From the NCBI RefSeq assembly GCF_023101345.1, contig NZ_CP095848.1, positions 3,250,001-3,314,000 on the forward strand: a stretch of 64,000 nt of DNA. Reading direction: 5' to 3'. Made by a program: the position numbers and the translations under genes. How positions within the stretch are numbered: the first letter of the stretch is position 1; each line of letters starts with the position of its first letter. Shown here one piece after another: positions 40,819 through 49,845 of this stretch. The notes under the pieces are model-generated. The model ran no database searches and was not told where the DNA came from. It saw nothing but the letters and a program-made list of their open reading frames with translations. Source of the stretch: Hymenobacter sublimis. Lineage in GTDB: Bacteria; Bacteroidota; Bacteroidia; Cytophagales; Hymenobacteraceae.

Positions 40819-41226
40819 ATGAACTACTGGCTCGTTAAATCCGAACCCGCGGCCTACTCCTGGGCCGATTTCACCCGCGACGGCGGCACCGACTGGACTG
40901 GGGTGCGCAACTTTCAGGCCCGCAATTTCTTGCAGCAAATGCAGCCCGGCGACTTGGTACTGTACTACCATAGCGTCACGGACAAGCAGGTAGTGGGCAT
41001 TGCGGCAGTAGCCGCGCCAGCCGCGCCCGATGCCACCGCCGAAGCCGGCAGCGGCTGGGTAGCGGTGCACCTGAAACCTCATCAGCCCCTCCCCCGCCCC
41101 GTAGCCCTGGCCCAAATAAAGCAAGACGCCCGCCTCTCGCAGATTGGGCTGCTGCGTCAGTCCCGGCTTTCGGTGATGCCCCTCAAGGGAGAAGAGTTTG
41201 ATGTGCTGCTGGAGCTAGCCAGCTAA
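40819..41226 (+). CDS. EVE-domain protein
   Basis: A 135-residue protein that is a single EVE domain: MNYWLVKSEPAAYSWADF, WTGVRNFQARNFLQQMQPGD, LVLYYHS and a C-terminal LSVMPLKGEEFDVLLEL. EVE domains have a PUA-like fold and bind modified bases in DNA or RNA. ATG 40819 matches the family start; an ATG three codons earlier is less likely. No nuclease or other partner is encoded beside it. Confidence 0.93.
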   Translation: MNYWLVKSEPAAYSWADFTRDGGTDWTGVRNFQARNFLQQMQPGDLVLYYHSVTDKQVVGIAAVAAPAAPDATAEAGSGWVAVHLKPHQPLPRPVALAQIKQDARLSQIGLLRQSRLSVMPLKGEEFDVLLELAS

Positions 41227-41407
41227 ACGCCCGTTCCAGTTTTTACCAATGTACCTACTGCCCAGGCCGCCAGCGGCCTGGGCAGCTTGCGTTACCAGGG
41301 CCAGAGCGCCGAACAAATGCCGGACCGCCAGGCGGTTCAGTTAGGTGTTGTGCGGGTTTCACCGTATCTTACTTAACCAGCGGCTCCCACCCTTTCCGGC
41401 CCTCCTT

Positions 41408-42973
41408 ATGCGACACCTGTACCTCTTTACTGGCCTGCTGTTCTGCTTTTTCGCGGCGGCAGCCCAAGCGCCCAAGCCCCCGGTAGTACCCACTCAGCCC
41501 TACCGGCTGGAGCTACCCCTGGAAGCCTACTCCAGCGACGTGCTAGTGCAGCCCTTGCTGGAAGACAGCAGCTTGGTGCTGCTAGTAGAAAAGGAACCCT
41601 TGCTGACGGGCAAATCGGAGTATACCTTCCAAAAGTTTGACCACCGCCTTCAGCCGGGCCAAGTGGTGCCCCTACCCGTGCCACGCGGCTACGAGTTTCG
41701 GCAGATCTGCGCCGAGGGCACTGATGTGTATGCCTTGTTTCAGGGCACCACGGAAGGCACTTTGTGGGTAGCAGCTTTCGACTCACGCACCGGAGAGCTA
41801 GGTACGGGGGAGTTCAAAACCAAGCGCGCCCGCCAGGTGCACGACCTCAAAGCCCTGGATGGCAACTTGTTCGTAACCGTTGAGGCCGACATGCACCTAA
41901 CCATTTTGCTGCTGGATTTACGGGCCGCCACCTTCCGGTTTCTGCCTTCGGTATATGAGCCCTTGCCCGCTACCTTCACGTTCCTGGCCGACTCTGTAAC
42001 TAAGCGTGCCGAGCTGATTCTGAGCGAAACCAACGGGTTTAAGTCGCGGCTGCAGCTCAAGCAGCTCTCCGACAACGGGCAGCTGCTGCACTCCGAGTTT
42101 GTGCAGGCGGGCAGTGAGCGGGGACTGTTGGAGGCCCAGCTCAGCCCCGGCGACAGCGCTGCCCGGCTCCTAGCGGGCACCTATACCCTGCGCGATTCTC
42201 GCTACTCCCAGGGCTTGTTTGCCGCCGATTTAAACGCTGGCGTTACGCCCACCGGGCAGCGCCGCTCCTTGCGCTACTACGATTTCCTGAATTTCAAGCA
42301 CTTCTTTGACTTTATGAAGCCCGCGCGGGTGGCCCGCATGCGGCAACGCAGTGAGCGGCTTCGCGCCTCCGACCGTCAGTACCGCCACCGCTACCGCCTG
42401 CTCATGCATGATATGCTGCCCAGCCCCGAGGGGTACGTGTTGGTAGCCGAAGTGTATTTCCCGCGCTATAACACGTCTAGCTACAACAACCTGGGTGGCC
42501 TTTACAACTACGGCTACGGCAACAACTTCGGCCCGTTGGCGCGCTCCTACAACGCCGTGAATCGGCGTAATGAGGGCTACCGGACCACGCACGCCCTAAT
42601 CTGTGGCTTCGACCGCCAGGGCAACCTACTCTGGGATAATTCCTTTCTGCTTGATGAGGTAGAGCATTTTTCGTTGCAGGAAGCCGTGCGGGTGCGCCCC
42701 CTAGGCGACGGGCGCCGCTTGGTAATGGCCTACCTGAAAGAAAATGAGTTCTATTACAAAATGGTAGACCAGACCACCGCTACCCCCAACGACTGGAAGG
42801 TAGAGCTCCAGACTACTACCACCGAGGCCGCCGAAAAAACCACCAATACTCAGCAGGAGCAACTCATCACTTGGTATGGTGGCCGCTTCCTGGCTTCGGG
42901 TTATCAGCACATCAAGCCCACAAAAGGCCCCGACCGGGAGGTATTCTTCCTGAATGTGCTGGAATTCAAATAA
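41408..42973 (+). CDS. secreted protein of unknown function
   Basis: From ATG 41408 the protein has 521 residues, with a signal peptide (MRHLYLFTGLLFCFFAAAAQ). The body is beta-rich with repeated short strands (LLLVEKEPLLTGKSEYTFQK, VYALFQGTTEGTLWVAAFDS), suggesting a propeller-like fold. A Tyr/Asn/Gly-rich insert (NTSSYNNLGGLYNYGYGNNF) lies around residue 360. I recognise no named family. It stands alone and ends at a strong terminator. Confidence 0.78.
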   Translation: MRHLYLFTGLLFCFFAAAAQAPKPPVVPTQPYRLELPLEAYSSDVLVQPLLEDSSLVLLVEKEPLLTGKSEYTFQKFDHRLQPGQVVPLPVPRGYEFRQICAEGTDVYALFQGTTEGTLWVAAFDSRTGELGTGEFKTKRARQVHDLKALDGNLFVTVEADMHLTILLLDLRAATFRFLPSVYEPLPATFTFLADSVTKRAELILSETNGFKSRLQLKQLSDNGQLLHSEFVQAGSERGLLEAQLSPGDSAARLLAGTYTLRDSRYSQGLFAADLNAGVTPTGQRRSLRYYDFLNFKHFFDFMKPARVARMRQRSERLRASDRQYRHRYRLLMHDMLPSPEGYVLVAEVYFPRYNTSSYNNLGGLYNYGYGNNFGPLARSYNAVNRRNEGYRTTHALICGFDRQGNLLWDNSFLLDEVEHFSLQEAVRVRPLGDGRRLVMAYLKENEFYYKMVDQTTATPNDWKVELQTTTTEAAEKTTNTQQEQLITWYGGRFLASGYQHIKPTKGPDREVFFLNVLEFK

Positions 42974-42991
42974 GCCTTGGCGCCCCCACAC

Positions 42992-43027
42992 AAAAAGCGA
43001 CCCTGCCAGCCGGCAGGGTCGCTTTTT
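42992..43027. terminator. bidirectional terminator
   Basis: AAAAAGCGACCCTGCC pairs exactly with GGCAGGGTCGCTTTTT around a 4-base loop between facing genes. Confidence 0.92.
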
Positions 43028-43050
43028 TGTTTTTCAAACCAAGCAGATGA

Positions 43051-43611
43051 CTACCGGCTGGCCTCGCCCACTACATTGGGCAGAATTTTGGCCAGTTGGC
43101 TGACCTGCTCCCGAGTGAAGTTGCCGGCTACCGAAACCAGCACAAACGAATCGGCTGACTCTTGCTTGCCTACCGCCACAAACTCCGATACCCGGCCGCC
43201 TTGCTCGCGCACGGAGTAACGCAGCTGATTCGGATTATCGGCGGAGGCTGACACGGCTAAAGGAGTGTAGCGCTCATTGGCCAGTAGCCCTTCCACTTCC
43301 TTGTCTAACCCCTCGGCCACTAGGTCGCGGGCACTGCCGGTGGTGGGGGCGAAGGTGATGATCCGGGCGCTGCGGATGGCGGTTAGGGCCTGACTTACGT
43401 CATTGTCGCCGCCTATTTTGGCAATGCGCCCGAGCAAAAAGCGCGTGGTCAGGCCCGCATTCCAATCGGTGGCTTTAAAGCCAGGACGGTTTTCGTATTT
43501 GTTGAAGAATTCAGCGACCGTACGGGCGGGCTGGCCCGGGCCGCTGGCGCGGCAGCCAGCCAGCAGCAACAAAGCCACGGCTAGCAGGAAGGAGAAGTTA
43601 CGAAGCTTCAT
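43051..43611 (-). CDS. DUF4252-type lipoprotein
   Basis: A 186-residue lipoprotein (lipobox LLAGC). It has the pattern of DUF4252: a mid-domain strand IRSARIITFAP, acidic helices with LDKEVEGLLANERYTPL, and the C-terminal signature SFVLVSVAGNFTREQVSQLA. DUF4252 proteins are common in Bacteroidota and their role is not established. The gene is on the minus strand between two terminators. Confidence 0.85.
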   Translation of the reverse strand: MKLRNFSFLLAVALLLLAGCRASGPGQPARTVAEFFNKYENRPGFKATDWNAGLTTRFLLGRIAKIGGDNDVSQALTAIRSARIITFAPTTGSARDLVAEGLDKEVEGLLANERYTPLAVSASADNPNQLRYSVREQGGRVSEFVAVGKQESADSFVLVSVAGNFTREQVSQLAKILPNVVGEASR

Positions 43612-43713
43612 GTGGGGTAGGTGTAGATTGAGAAGAGAGATTGTAGGCCCTGTACGCGGGCAAGCGGTTGGCTGTTGGCACGGTGGCGCTTACCATCAGC
43701 ACCAGCCCGTAAA

Positions 43714-43745
43714 AAAAGCGGCGCGCCTAGAGGCACGCCGCTTTT
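43714..43745 (-). terminator. terminator of the OmpA-family gene
   Basis: AAAAGCGGCGCGCC (43714-43727) pairs with GGCACGCCGCTTTT with one mismatch. Read on the minus strand it ends in a T7 run. Confidence 0.88.
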
Positions 43746-43765
43746 CTGGAGGTTGCTACCGGGCC

Positions 43766-45235
43766 TTAGGGCTGGGGAGCGTTCGGGATGAAGAATTCAA
43801 ACTTGAACTCTACCCGGCGGTTCTGCGACATGTTTTTCGACGACGTGTTTGGCGCCGCTGGCTCCGATTCGCCACGGCCTTCCGTTACGATGCGGGTGGG
43901 GTCAACCTGCTTGCCGGTGAAATAACGCTTCACCGAGCCAGCCCGCCGCTCCGACAGAGCTTGGTTGTACTCATCGGTACCACGGGAGTCAGCGTGGCCA
44001 ATCACGCGCAGGCTGTACTCGGGATGGTCGTTGAGGGCTTTCACCATCTTATCGAGCGTGCCGTAGGAGGTGCGCTTAATCACGGTGCTGTTGGTTTCGA
44101 AGCGGATGGGCTGCTCCAGTTTGCGCACGCCCGGATCAATTTCCATGGGGCAGCCGTTGGCGTCTACTTTGGCGCCGCGCGGCGTGTCGGGGCACTTATC
44201 AGCGCTATCTGGGATACCATCACCGTCGGCGTCTACTACCAGCGGGCAGCCGTTAGCATCCACCTGGGTACCGGCCGGGGTGCCGGGGCACTTGTCGTTT
44301 TGGTCAGCTACGCCGTCACCGTCGGCATCGGGGCAACCGCGCAGGGCGGGTAGGCCAGCCTGGTCGGGGCACTGGTCATCCTTGTCAGCCACACCGTCGT
44401 TGTCCCGGTCGGGGCAGCCTTGCATGGCCGCCGTGCCAGCTTCGGTTGGGCACTGGTCCTGGTAATCTGGAACGCCGTCTTTGTCGCCATCAAGTGGGCA
44501 GCCGGTTTCGTCAACTGCTACGCCAGCGGGCGTGTCAGGACATTTATCTTTGCGGTCGGAAACACCGTCGTTATCGGTGTCTTTGGCTTTACCCAAGGCA
44601 AAGTTCAGGCCCACGGTGTGCTGCAAGAACCGGTCGTCGATGCTGTTGTCGTCGCGGGCAGGGTCGCCGTCAATGTTGGCATTGAGCGGGAAGTGCTGGC
44701 CGGTTTGCACGAACAGGTGCACGGCCTCGCCCAGGCGGAAGTCAATGCCCGCGGCCCCGAACAAGTCAAAGTAGTTCTTGTCCTGGTCGGTGGGCTCGGT
44801 GCGGTTGTTGCGGAAGATAGTACCCTCGCGGCTGGTGTAGGTCAGGCCCGGGGCGGCCAGCAAGTAGGGGCGCACGGGCGAATCCTCACTCAGCAGCTTG
44901 AACTTCAGGCCCAGGTTCACATTTACCACGTTGGTGGCGAAGTTGCTGCCGAAGTAGGGGGCGCCGGCCGGGGCCGTCTTCTTCAGCTCCACGTAATTGC
45001 CGCTCAGCTGCAGGTCCAGGCCGCTGGTCAGGTAGCGGCTGATCGTCAGGCCGGGCGCGTACTTGTTCTCGCTCCAGTTCCAGTAGTCAGAACCGAAGTT
45101 GCCCTTGTACTGCATGGCACTCACGTTGAGGCCGATGGCCGTCTTGCGGTCGGCGTTCTGCGCCTGGACCCGCGGCGCCGCCGCCAGAAGAAGCGTCAGC
45201 CCCAGGGCCGCTGAAGTTGTTAAAAGGTGTCTCAT
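43766..45235 (-). CDS. OmpA-family outer-membrane protein with thrombospondin type-3 repeats
   Basis: From ATG 45235 the protein has 489 residues, with a signal peptide (MRHLLTTSAALGLTLLLAAA). An N-terminal beta-barrel of about 200 residues follows. Next come five Asp-rich calcium-binding TSP3 repeats of the form DxDxDGVxDxxDxCPxxxG. The C-terminal OmpA domain has VIGHADSRGTDEYNQALSER and NRRVEFKFE, which binds peptidoglycan. It anchors the outer membrane to the wall. It is probably monocistronic. Confidence 0.94.
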   Translation of the reverse strand: MRHLLTTSAALGLTLLLAAAPRVQAQNADRKTAIGLNVSAMQYKGNFGSDYWNWSENKYAPGLTISRYLTSGLDLQLSGNYVELKKTAPAGAPYFGSNFATNVVNVNLGLKFKLLSEDSPVRPYLLAAPGLTYTSREGTIFRNNRTEPTDQDKNYFDLFGAAGIDFRLGEAVHLFVQTGQHFPLNANIDGDPARDDNSIDDRFLQHTVGLNFALGKAKDTDNDGVSDRKDKCPDTPAGVAVDETGCPLDGDKDGVPDYQDQCPTEAGTAAMQGCPDRDNDGVADKDDQCPDQAGLPALRGCPDADGDGVADQNDKCPGTPAGTQVDANGCPLVVDADGDGIPDSADKCPDTPRGAKVDANGCPMEIDPGVRKLEQPIRFETNSTVIKRTSYGTLDKMVKALNDHPEYSLRVIGHADSRGTDEYNQALSERRAGSVKRYFTGKQVDPTRIVTEGRGESEPAAPNTSSKNMSQNRRVEFKFEFFIPNAPQP

Positions 45236-45565
45236 GAGGGCGATATTAGGTGGAAGAATTGCACAGGCGGAAGCCGCCACCGCCCGGGCAGGATGAATCC
45301 GAGCTATCCGCCTATACCTTCCTTATCCTAATAAAGTTGCCCTTCAGCTGGCAAAAACCCATTTTAAAGCCGTGTTTACCAAGCTCAACAACTACATATT
45401 CAGTTATTTATATTTACCACGTATAGCAGGAGGCGGTTTTGCATTCGTGTTGCAGCAATAAAATTTTTTCTCGGATAAGGCCAATTAATTGACTTATAGA
45501 AAAAGAAGACGCTCCCGACCGGGGAGCGTCTTCAACAGAGCCAAACTGGTTTGAACGGGTGCCGC
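45236..45565. other. A/T-rich gene-free stretch
   Basis: Upstream region of the OmpA gene and downstream region of the aminopeptidase gene. It holds the terminator at 45505-45533. The A/T-rich part around 45340-45480 probably contains the OmpA promoter, but I cannot pick a clear TAnnTTTG box. No gene is visible. Confidence 0.5.
45505..45533 (-). terminator. terminator of the aminopeptidase P gene
   Basis: GAAGACGCTCCC pairs exactly with GGGAGCGTCTTC. Read on the minus strand it is followed by TTTTTC. Confidence 0.88.
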
Positions 45566-46855
45566 CTAGCGCCGCATCAGCCGCTCAATGTCGTCGGCCT
45601 CCAGCGGGATATTTTTCATCAGGTCCTCATTACCGGTTTTGGTAATAAGAATGTCGTTTTCGAGGCGAATACCCAGGCCCTCTTCCCGAATGTAGATTCC
45701 TGGCTCACAGGTATATACCATGCCTGGCTCGAACACGCGGTACTTAGCACCCACATCGTGCACATCCAGGCCCAGGTAGTGCGAGGTACCGTGCATGAAG
45801 TACTTTTTGTAAAGCGGCGCCGCGGGGTCCTGGTTCTTTACATCTTGTTCGTTGAGCAGGTCCAGCTTAATCAGCTCCTGCTCCATTTGGCGGCCCACGG
45901 CGGCATGGTATTCTTCAATATTGTTGCCGGCTACGAGCTGGGAGGTAGCAAACTTCATCACCCGCAACACGGCCTCGTATACGTCGCGCTGGCGCTTGGT
46001 GAAGGTGCCATTCACGGGGATAGAGCGCGAGAGGTCGGCGGCGTAGTTGGCAAACTCAGCCCCGAAGTCCAGGAGCAGCACGTCACCGTCCTTGCATTCC
46101 CGGTCGTTGCTGACGTAGTGCAGAATGCAGGCGTTGGCTCCGCTGGCGATGATGGAGCCGTAAGCCGGGCCGCGGGAAGCGTTACGCAGGAACTCGTGGA
46201 AGATTTCAGCCTCAATTTCGTATTCCATTACACCCGGCTTCACGAAGCCCAGCAGGCGGCGGAAGGCCTGCTCGGTGATGTCGGCGGCGCGGCGCATCAG
46301 CCGGATTTCCTCCTCGCTCTTGATGGCGCGCAGTTGGTGCAGCAGGGGCGCCGCGCGGCGGTAGGTATGTAGGGGGTAGGCTTCCTTAATCCACTTGATA
46401 AAGCGGGCGTCGCGGGTTTCTACCTCCACCACGGAGCGGATGTGCTCATTGGCGTTCAGAAACACGTTTTCGGCTTCATTCATGAGGGCCGGCAGCACCG
46501 ACTTAAAGGAGTCGAGCCACATGATGGTGCGGATGCCGGTTTGCTCGCGGGCCTGCTCCTTGGTCAGCTTATAGCCTTCCCAGACCAGAATGTGCTCCGA
46601 GGTTTCTTTCAGGAACAGAATTTCGCGGTGCTGGGGCAGTATCGCGTCGGGGAAGATGACCAAGATGCTTTCCTCCTGGTCAACGCCGGAAAGGTAGAAC
46701 AGGTCGTTATTCTGGCGGAACGGCATGGTGCCATCCGCGTTGGTGGGCATGATGTCGTTGGACTGGAAGATGGCCAGGGAAGCCGGGGGCAGCAGCTGGG
46801 TGAAGCGGCGGCGGTTCTGCGTAAATAAATCGGGCGAAATAGAGCCGTAGCGCAT
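45566..46855 (-). CDS. aminopeptidase P family protein (Xaa-Pro aminopeptidase)
   Basis: Metallopeptidase M24B that removes the N-terminal residue before proline. From ATG 46855 it has 429 residues. An N-terminal creatinase-like domain (residues 1-170) precedes the pita-bread domain. Metal ligands are visible: two Asp in VLLLDFGAEFANYAADLSR, His in MHGTSHYLGLDVHD, Glu in TCEPGIYI and Glu in IRLENDILIT. The residue order and spacing fit an active enzyme. It is cytosolic and stands alone. Confidence 0.94.
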   Translation of the reverse strand: MRYGSISPDLFTQNRRRFTQLLPPASLAIFQSNDIMPTNADGTMPFRQNNDLFYLSGVDQEESILVIFPDAILPQHREILFLKETSEHILVWEGYKLTKEQAREQTGIRTIMWLDSFKSVLPALMNEAENVFLNANEHIRSVVEVETRDARFIKWIKEAYPLHTYRRAAPLLHQLRAIKSEEEIRLMRRAADITEQAFRRLLGFVKPGVMEYEIEAEIFHEFLRNASRGPAYGSIIASGANACILHYVSNDRECKDGDVLLLDFGAEFANYAADLSRSIPVNGTFTKRQRDVYEAVLRVMKFATSQLVAGNNIEEYHAAVGRQMEQELIKLDLLNEQDVKNQDPAAPLYKKYFMHGTSHYLGLDVHDVGAKYRVFEPGMVYTCEPGIYIREEGLGIRLENDILITKTGNEDLMKNIPLEADDIERLMRR

Positions 46856-47091
46856 GAGTGGCAAGCGGAAAAGGTGGCACAAACGGAAACCAAGGGCAGC
46901 CGCCGCAGCGGCCGGGGCAAGTTAGGCAGTTCCGCGCGGCTTTGGGAGGAGTTGGCTGCGGGGGAGGTGTGCTACGGGCGGCCGGGCCGGCGAAGTTTCC
47001 TTTCGGCCGCTCGTTTGGGCTTGTGCAGCCAGCATCGCCTACCCTCCGGCCAGTAATAAGACAAAAAGGTGGTGAACGTGCGAGTAAGCGG

Positions 47092-47099
47092 TATCTTTG
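47092..47099 (+). promoter_or_regulatory. -7 box of the second GT9 gene
   Basis: TATCTTTG matches TAnnTTTG exactly. The ATG at 47117 follows after a leader of roughly ten bases. This supports 47117 over the upstream start at 47069. Confidence 0.65.
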
Positions 47100-47116
47100 T
47101 GGCCTGCTATTGCACT

Positions 47117-48154
47117 ATGCCCGAGCCTGCCAACCGTTCCGCCGTTCTGCTCATTCAAACCGCTTTCATCGGCGACGTCATTCTGGGTACGGCGCTGCTG
47201 GAGCATTTGCAGCGCACGGAGCCCGGTACCCCCGTTGATTTTCTGGTGCGTAAGGGCAACGAAGGGCTGCTGAAAAGCCATCCGCACGTGCGGCAGGTGC
47301 TTATTTGGGACAAAAAGAAAGACAAGTACCGCGGCCTGTGGCGTCTGCTGCAGCAAATCCGCCGCGCCCAGTACGGGCGCGTGGTGACGTTGCAGCGGTT
47401 TGCTTCCACGGGTTTCCTCACGGCCTTCTCGGGCGCAACGGAGCGCATCGGCTTCGACAAAAACCCGTTCGCGGCCCGCTTTACCCGGGCCATTCCGCAC
47501 GTAATTGGGGCGGGCGTGCACGAGGTGTCGCGCAACTTGCACCTGCTAGACCCCACCTACGACGGCCCCCTGACGCCGCCCCGCCTCTACCCCACGGCCG
47601 CCGACGAGGCCGCCGCGGCCCAGGTAGCGCGCACCGCGGCCGGCGGCCCCTACCTCTGCATTGCACCCACTTCGGTGTGGTTTACCAAGCAATTCCCCGA
47701 GGAGCAGTGGCTGAAGTTGCTGGCTGCCCTCCCGCCGCAGTACACCGTGTTTTTGCTTGGGGGCCCGCCCGATGTGGAGGGTTGTGAGCGAATTAAAGCG
47801 GCCACTACCCGCCCGGGCGTCGTTAACCTAGCCGGCAAACTTTCCCTGCTAGCCTCGGCGGCCCTGATGCGCGGCGCTACCCTTAACTACGTCAACGACT
47901 CGGCACCCATGCATTTGTGCTCGGCCGTGGGTGCGCCGGTGTGCGCCGTGTACTGCTCCACGGTACCGTATTTCGGGTTCGGGCCGCTGAGCCCGTTTTC
48001 GAGGGTAGTGCAGATTGAGGAGAAGCTGGTGTGCCAGCCTTGCGGCCTGCACGGCCACCGCCAATGCCCGCTCGGCCATTTCCGCTGCGCCCACGGCATC
48101 GAAACCCAGCAGTTACTAGCTGCCTTGGCGGAAAGTGAGTTGGTGAAACGGTGA
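47117..48154 (+). CDS. glycosyltransferase family 9 (heptosyltransferase II-like)
   Basis: The 345-residue GT-B transferase probably builds lipopolysaccharide core or a related surface glycan. Visible are VLLIQTAFIGDVILGTALLE, CIAPTSVWFTKQFPEEQW (the WaaF-like GSxWxTKxWP site), FLLGGPPDVE and YVNDSAPMHLCSAVGAPV. The C-terminal Cys signature is VCQPCGLHGHRQCPLGHFRC. The stop codon lies inside the left arm of a long inverted repeat. It is distinct from the GT9 at 36740. Confidence 0.92.
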   Translation: MPEPANRSAVLLIQTAFIGDVILGTALLEHLQRTEPGTPVDFLVRKGNEGLLKSHPHVRQVLIWDKKKDKYRGLWRLLQQIRRAQYGRVVTLQRFASTGFLTAFSGATERIGFDKNPFAARFTRAIPHVIGAGVHEVSRNLHLLDPTYDGPLTPPRLYPTAADEAAAAQVARTAAGGPYLCIAPTSVWFTKQFPEEQWLKLLAALPPQYTVFLLGGPPDVEGCERIKAATTRPGVVNLAGKLSLLASAALMRGATLNYVNDSAPMHLCSAVGAPVCAVYCSTVPYFGFGPLSPFSRVVQIEEKLVCQPCGLHGHRQCPLGHFRCAHGIETQQLLAALAESELVKR

Positions 48155-48309
48155 TTCGGTGAGTTAGCGAGGGTAATGACTTTATAACTGCCTGTCATCC
48201 TGAGCTTGCGAAGGACCTTATTACGCCTGAACGATTCGTTGTTACACTGCCGTGCTTTCGTGACAAGGTCCTTTGCTACATCACCAACTCGCCGAATCAC
48301 CATTTCACT
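48142..48309. repeat. nested inverted repeats between GT9 and M16 genes
   Basis: Outer arms of 29 bases (48142-48170 and 48281-48309) match at 24 positions; two of the five mismatches are G-T wobbles. Inner arms beginning GCGAAGGACCTT pair with the segment around 48259-48276 at about 15 of 18. The left arm includes the end of the GT9 coding sequence, and the right arm ends 5 bases before the next -7 box. Confidence 0.8.
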
Positions 48310-48314
48310 ACTCG

Positions 48315-48322
48315 TACCTTTG
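48315..48322 (+). promoter_or_regulatory. -7 box of the M16 peptidase gene
   Basis: TACCTTTG directly after the inverted repeat; about 100 bases of leader to the ATG at 48426. Confidence 0.6.
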
Positions 48323-48425
48323 CAACCAGCTGCGCACTTGCGTGGTTATACAGGGCCGGGGTAGTGCTTGGTTAAGTTAGATAAACCAAGTTCCCAAGCC
48401 CCCAAGTCCCTAAGACCCTAACTAA

Positions 48426-49658
48426 ATGTCTGATTACGACCTGTACGAGCTGCCCAACGGCATCCGGGTTCTGCATAAACAAGTTCTGCACACCAAAATT
48501 GCGCACTGCGGCTTTCTGCTGGATATTGGCTCCCGCGACGAAAAACCTCATCAGCTGGGGTTGGCGCACTTTTGGGAGCACATGGCCTTTAAAGGCACCG
48601 AAAAGCGCAAGAGCTTCCATATTCTCAACCGCCTCGAAACGGTAGGCGGCGAGCTGAACGCCTACACCACTAAGGAGAAAATCTGCTTTTACGCCTCCTT
48701 GCTCAGCACCCACTTTGAGCGGGCTTTTGAGCTGCTCACGGACCTGACGTTTCACTCGGTGTTCCCGGAAAAGGAGATTGAGAAGGAGCGCGGCGTGATT
48801 CTGGAGGAAATGGCCATGTACCACGACGCCCCCGAGGACGCCATTATCGACGACTTCGACGACGTAGTATTTGCCCGTCACACCCTGGGCCACAACATTC
48901 TAGGGACTCGGGAAAGCGTATCGGGGTTTCAACAGGCCGACTTCCGGCAGTTTCTGCAGGATAACGTGCGCACCGACCGGCTGGTGTTCAGCTCCGTCAG
49001 CAACTTGCCCTTCAAGGAAGTAAAGCGCCTGGCCGATAAATTCTTGGCTCCGCTGCCGGCCAAGCTAGGTGAGCGGCCGCGGGTGCCGTTTACGGGCTAC
49101 CAGCGCCTGGAGCGGGTGGAACGCAAGCCCATAACCCAGGCTCACTGCCTGATTGGTGGCCCCGCCTACGCCCTGCACGACGAGCGACGCATTCCGTTTT
49201 TCCTGCTAAGCAACCTGCTGGGCGGTCCCGGCATGAACTCCCGCCTGAACCTAGCCGTGCGCGAGAAATACGGTCTGGTGTACACCATCGACGCGACTTA
49301 CTCGCCCTACACCGATACGGGTCTGTTTGGCATCTACTTCGGCACCGAGAAAAAGCAGGTAAACCGCACAATTTCTTTGGTGCAAAAGGAGCTGAAGCGC
49401 CTGCGTGAGCAAGCTCTGGGCACCTCGCAGCTGCACACGTCCAAGGAGCAGCTCATGGGCCAGTTGGCCATGGCCGAGGAAAGCAACGGCGGCCTTATGC
49501 AGCTGCTAGGCAAAAGCACCCTCGACCTGGGCCGGGTAGAAAGCATCAACGAAATCTTCGAGCAGGTTCGGGGCATTACCTCTTCCCAGCTCCTGGAACT
49601 GGCCAACGACATTCTGCACGAGGACAACCTAAGCGTGCTCCAGTACGTGCCGGAGTAG
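48426..49658 (+). CDS. M16-family zinc metallopeptidase
   Basis: Insulinase/processing-peptidase type protein of 410 residues. The inverted zinc motif HFWEH is at residues 48-52 (GLAHFWEHMAFKGT), and the third ligand Glu lies in KERGVILEEMAMY. The second half has the non-catalytic M16_C domain (LVYTIDATYSPYTDTGLFGI). There is no signal peptide, so it may act in the cytosol or be exported by another route. Bacteroidota often carry such half-length M16 proteins. Confidence 0.93.
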   Translation: MSDYDLYELPNGIRVLHKQVLHTKIAHCGFLLDIGSRDEKPHQLGLAHFWEHMAFKGTEKRKSFHILNRLETVGGELNAYTTKEKICFYASLLSTHFERAFELLTDLTFHSVFPEKEIEKERGVILEEMAMYHDAPEDAIIDDFDDVVFARHTLGHNILGTRESVSGFQQADFRQFLQDNVRTDRLVFSSVSNLPFKEVKRLADKFLAPLPAKLGERPRVPFTGYQRLERVERKPITQAHCLIGGPAYALHDERRIPFFLLSNLLGGPGMNSRLNLAVREKYGLVYTIDATYSPYTDTGLFGIYFGTEKKQVNRTISLVQKELKRLREQALGTSQLHTSKEQLMGQLAMAEESNGGLMQLLGKSTLDLGRVESINEIFEQVRGITSSQLLELANDILHEDNLSVLQYVPE

Positions 49659-49845
49659 CTTGCTAAGGGTATGAGGGGAGGAAGGTGAGCGGGTAAGAGT
49701 GCAACTAGTTATGCCGGCAAACCGACGAAGGAAATAGTAGATAAACCCGCCTACCAAGCCAGCGCGAATAAAGGCCGCCGGGCACATGTACGATGGTTTT
49801 TTTCCTCTTCCCCTCCTACCCCCACACCCTCCTACCCTACTTCCT

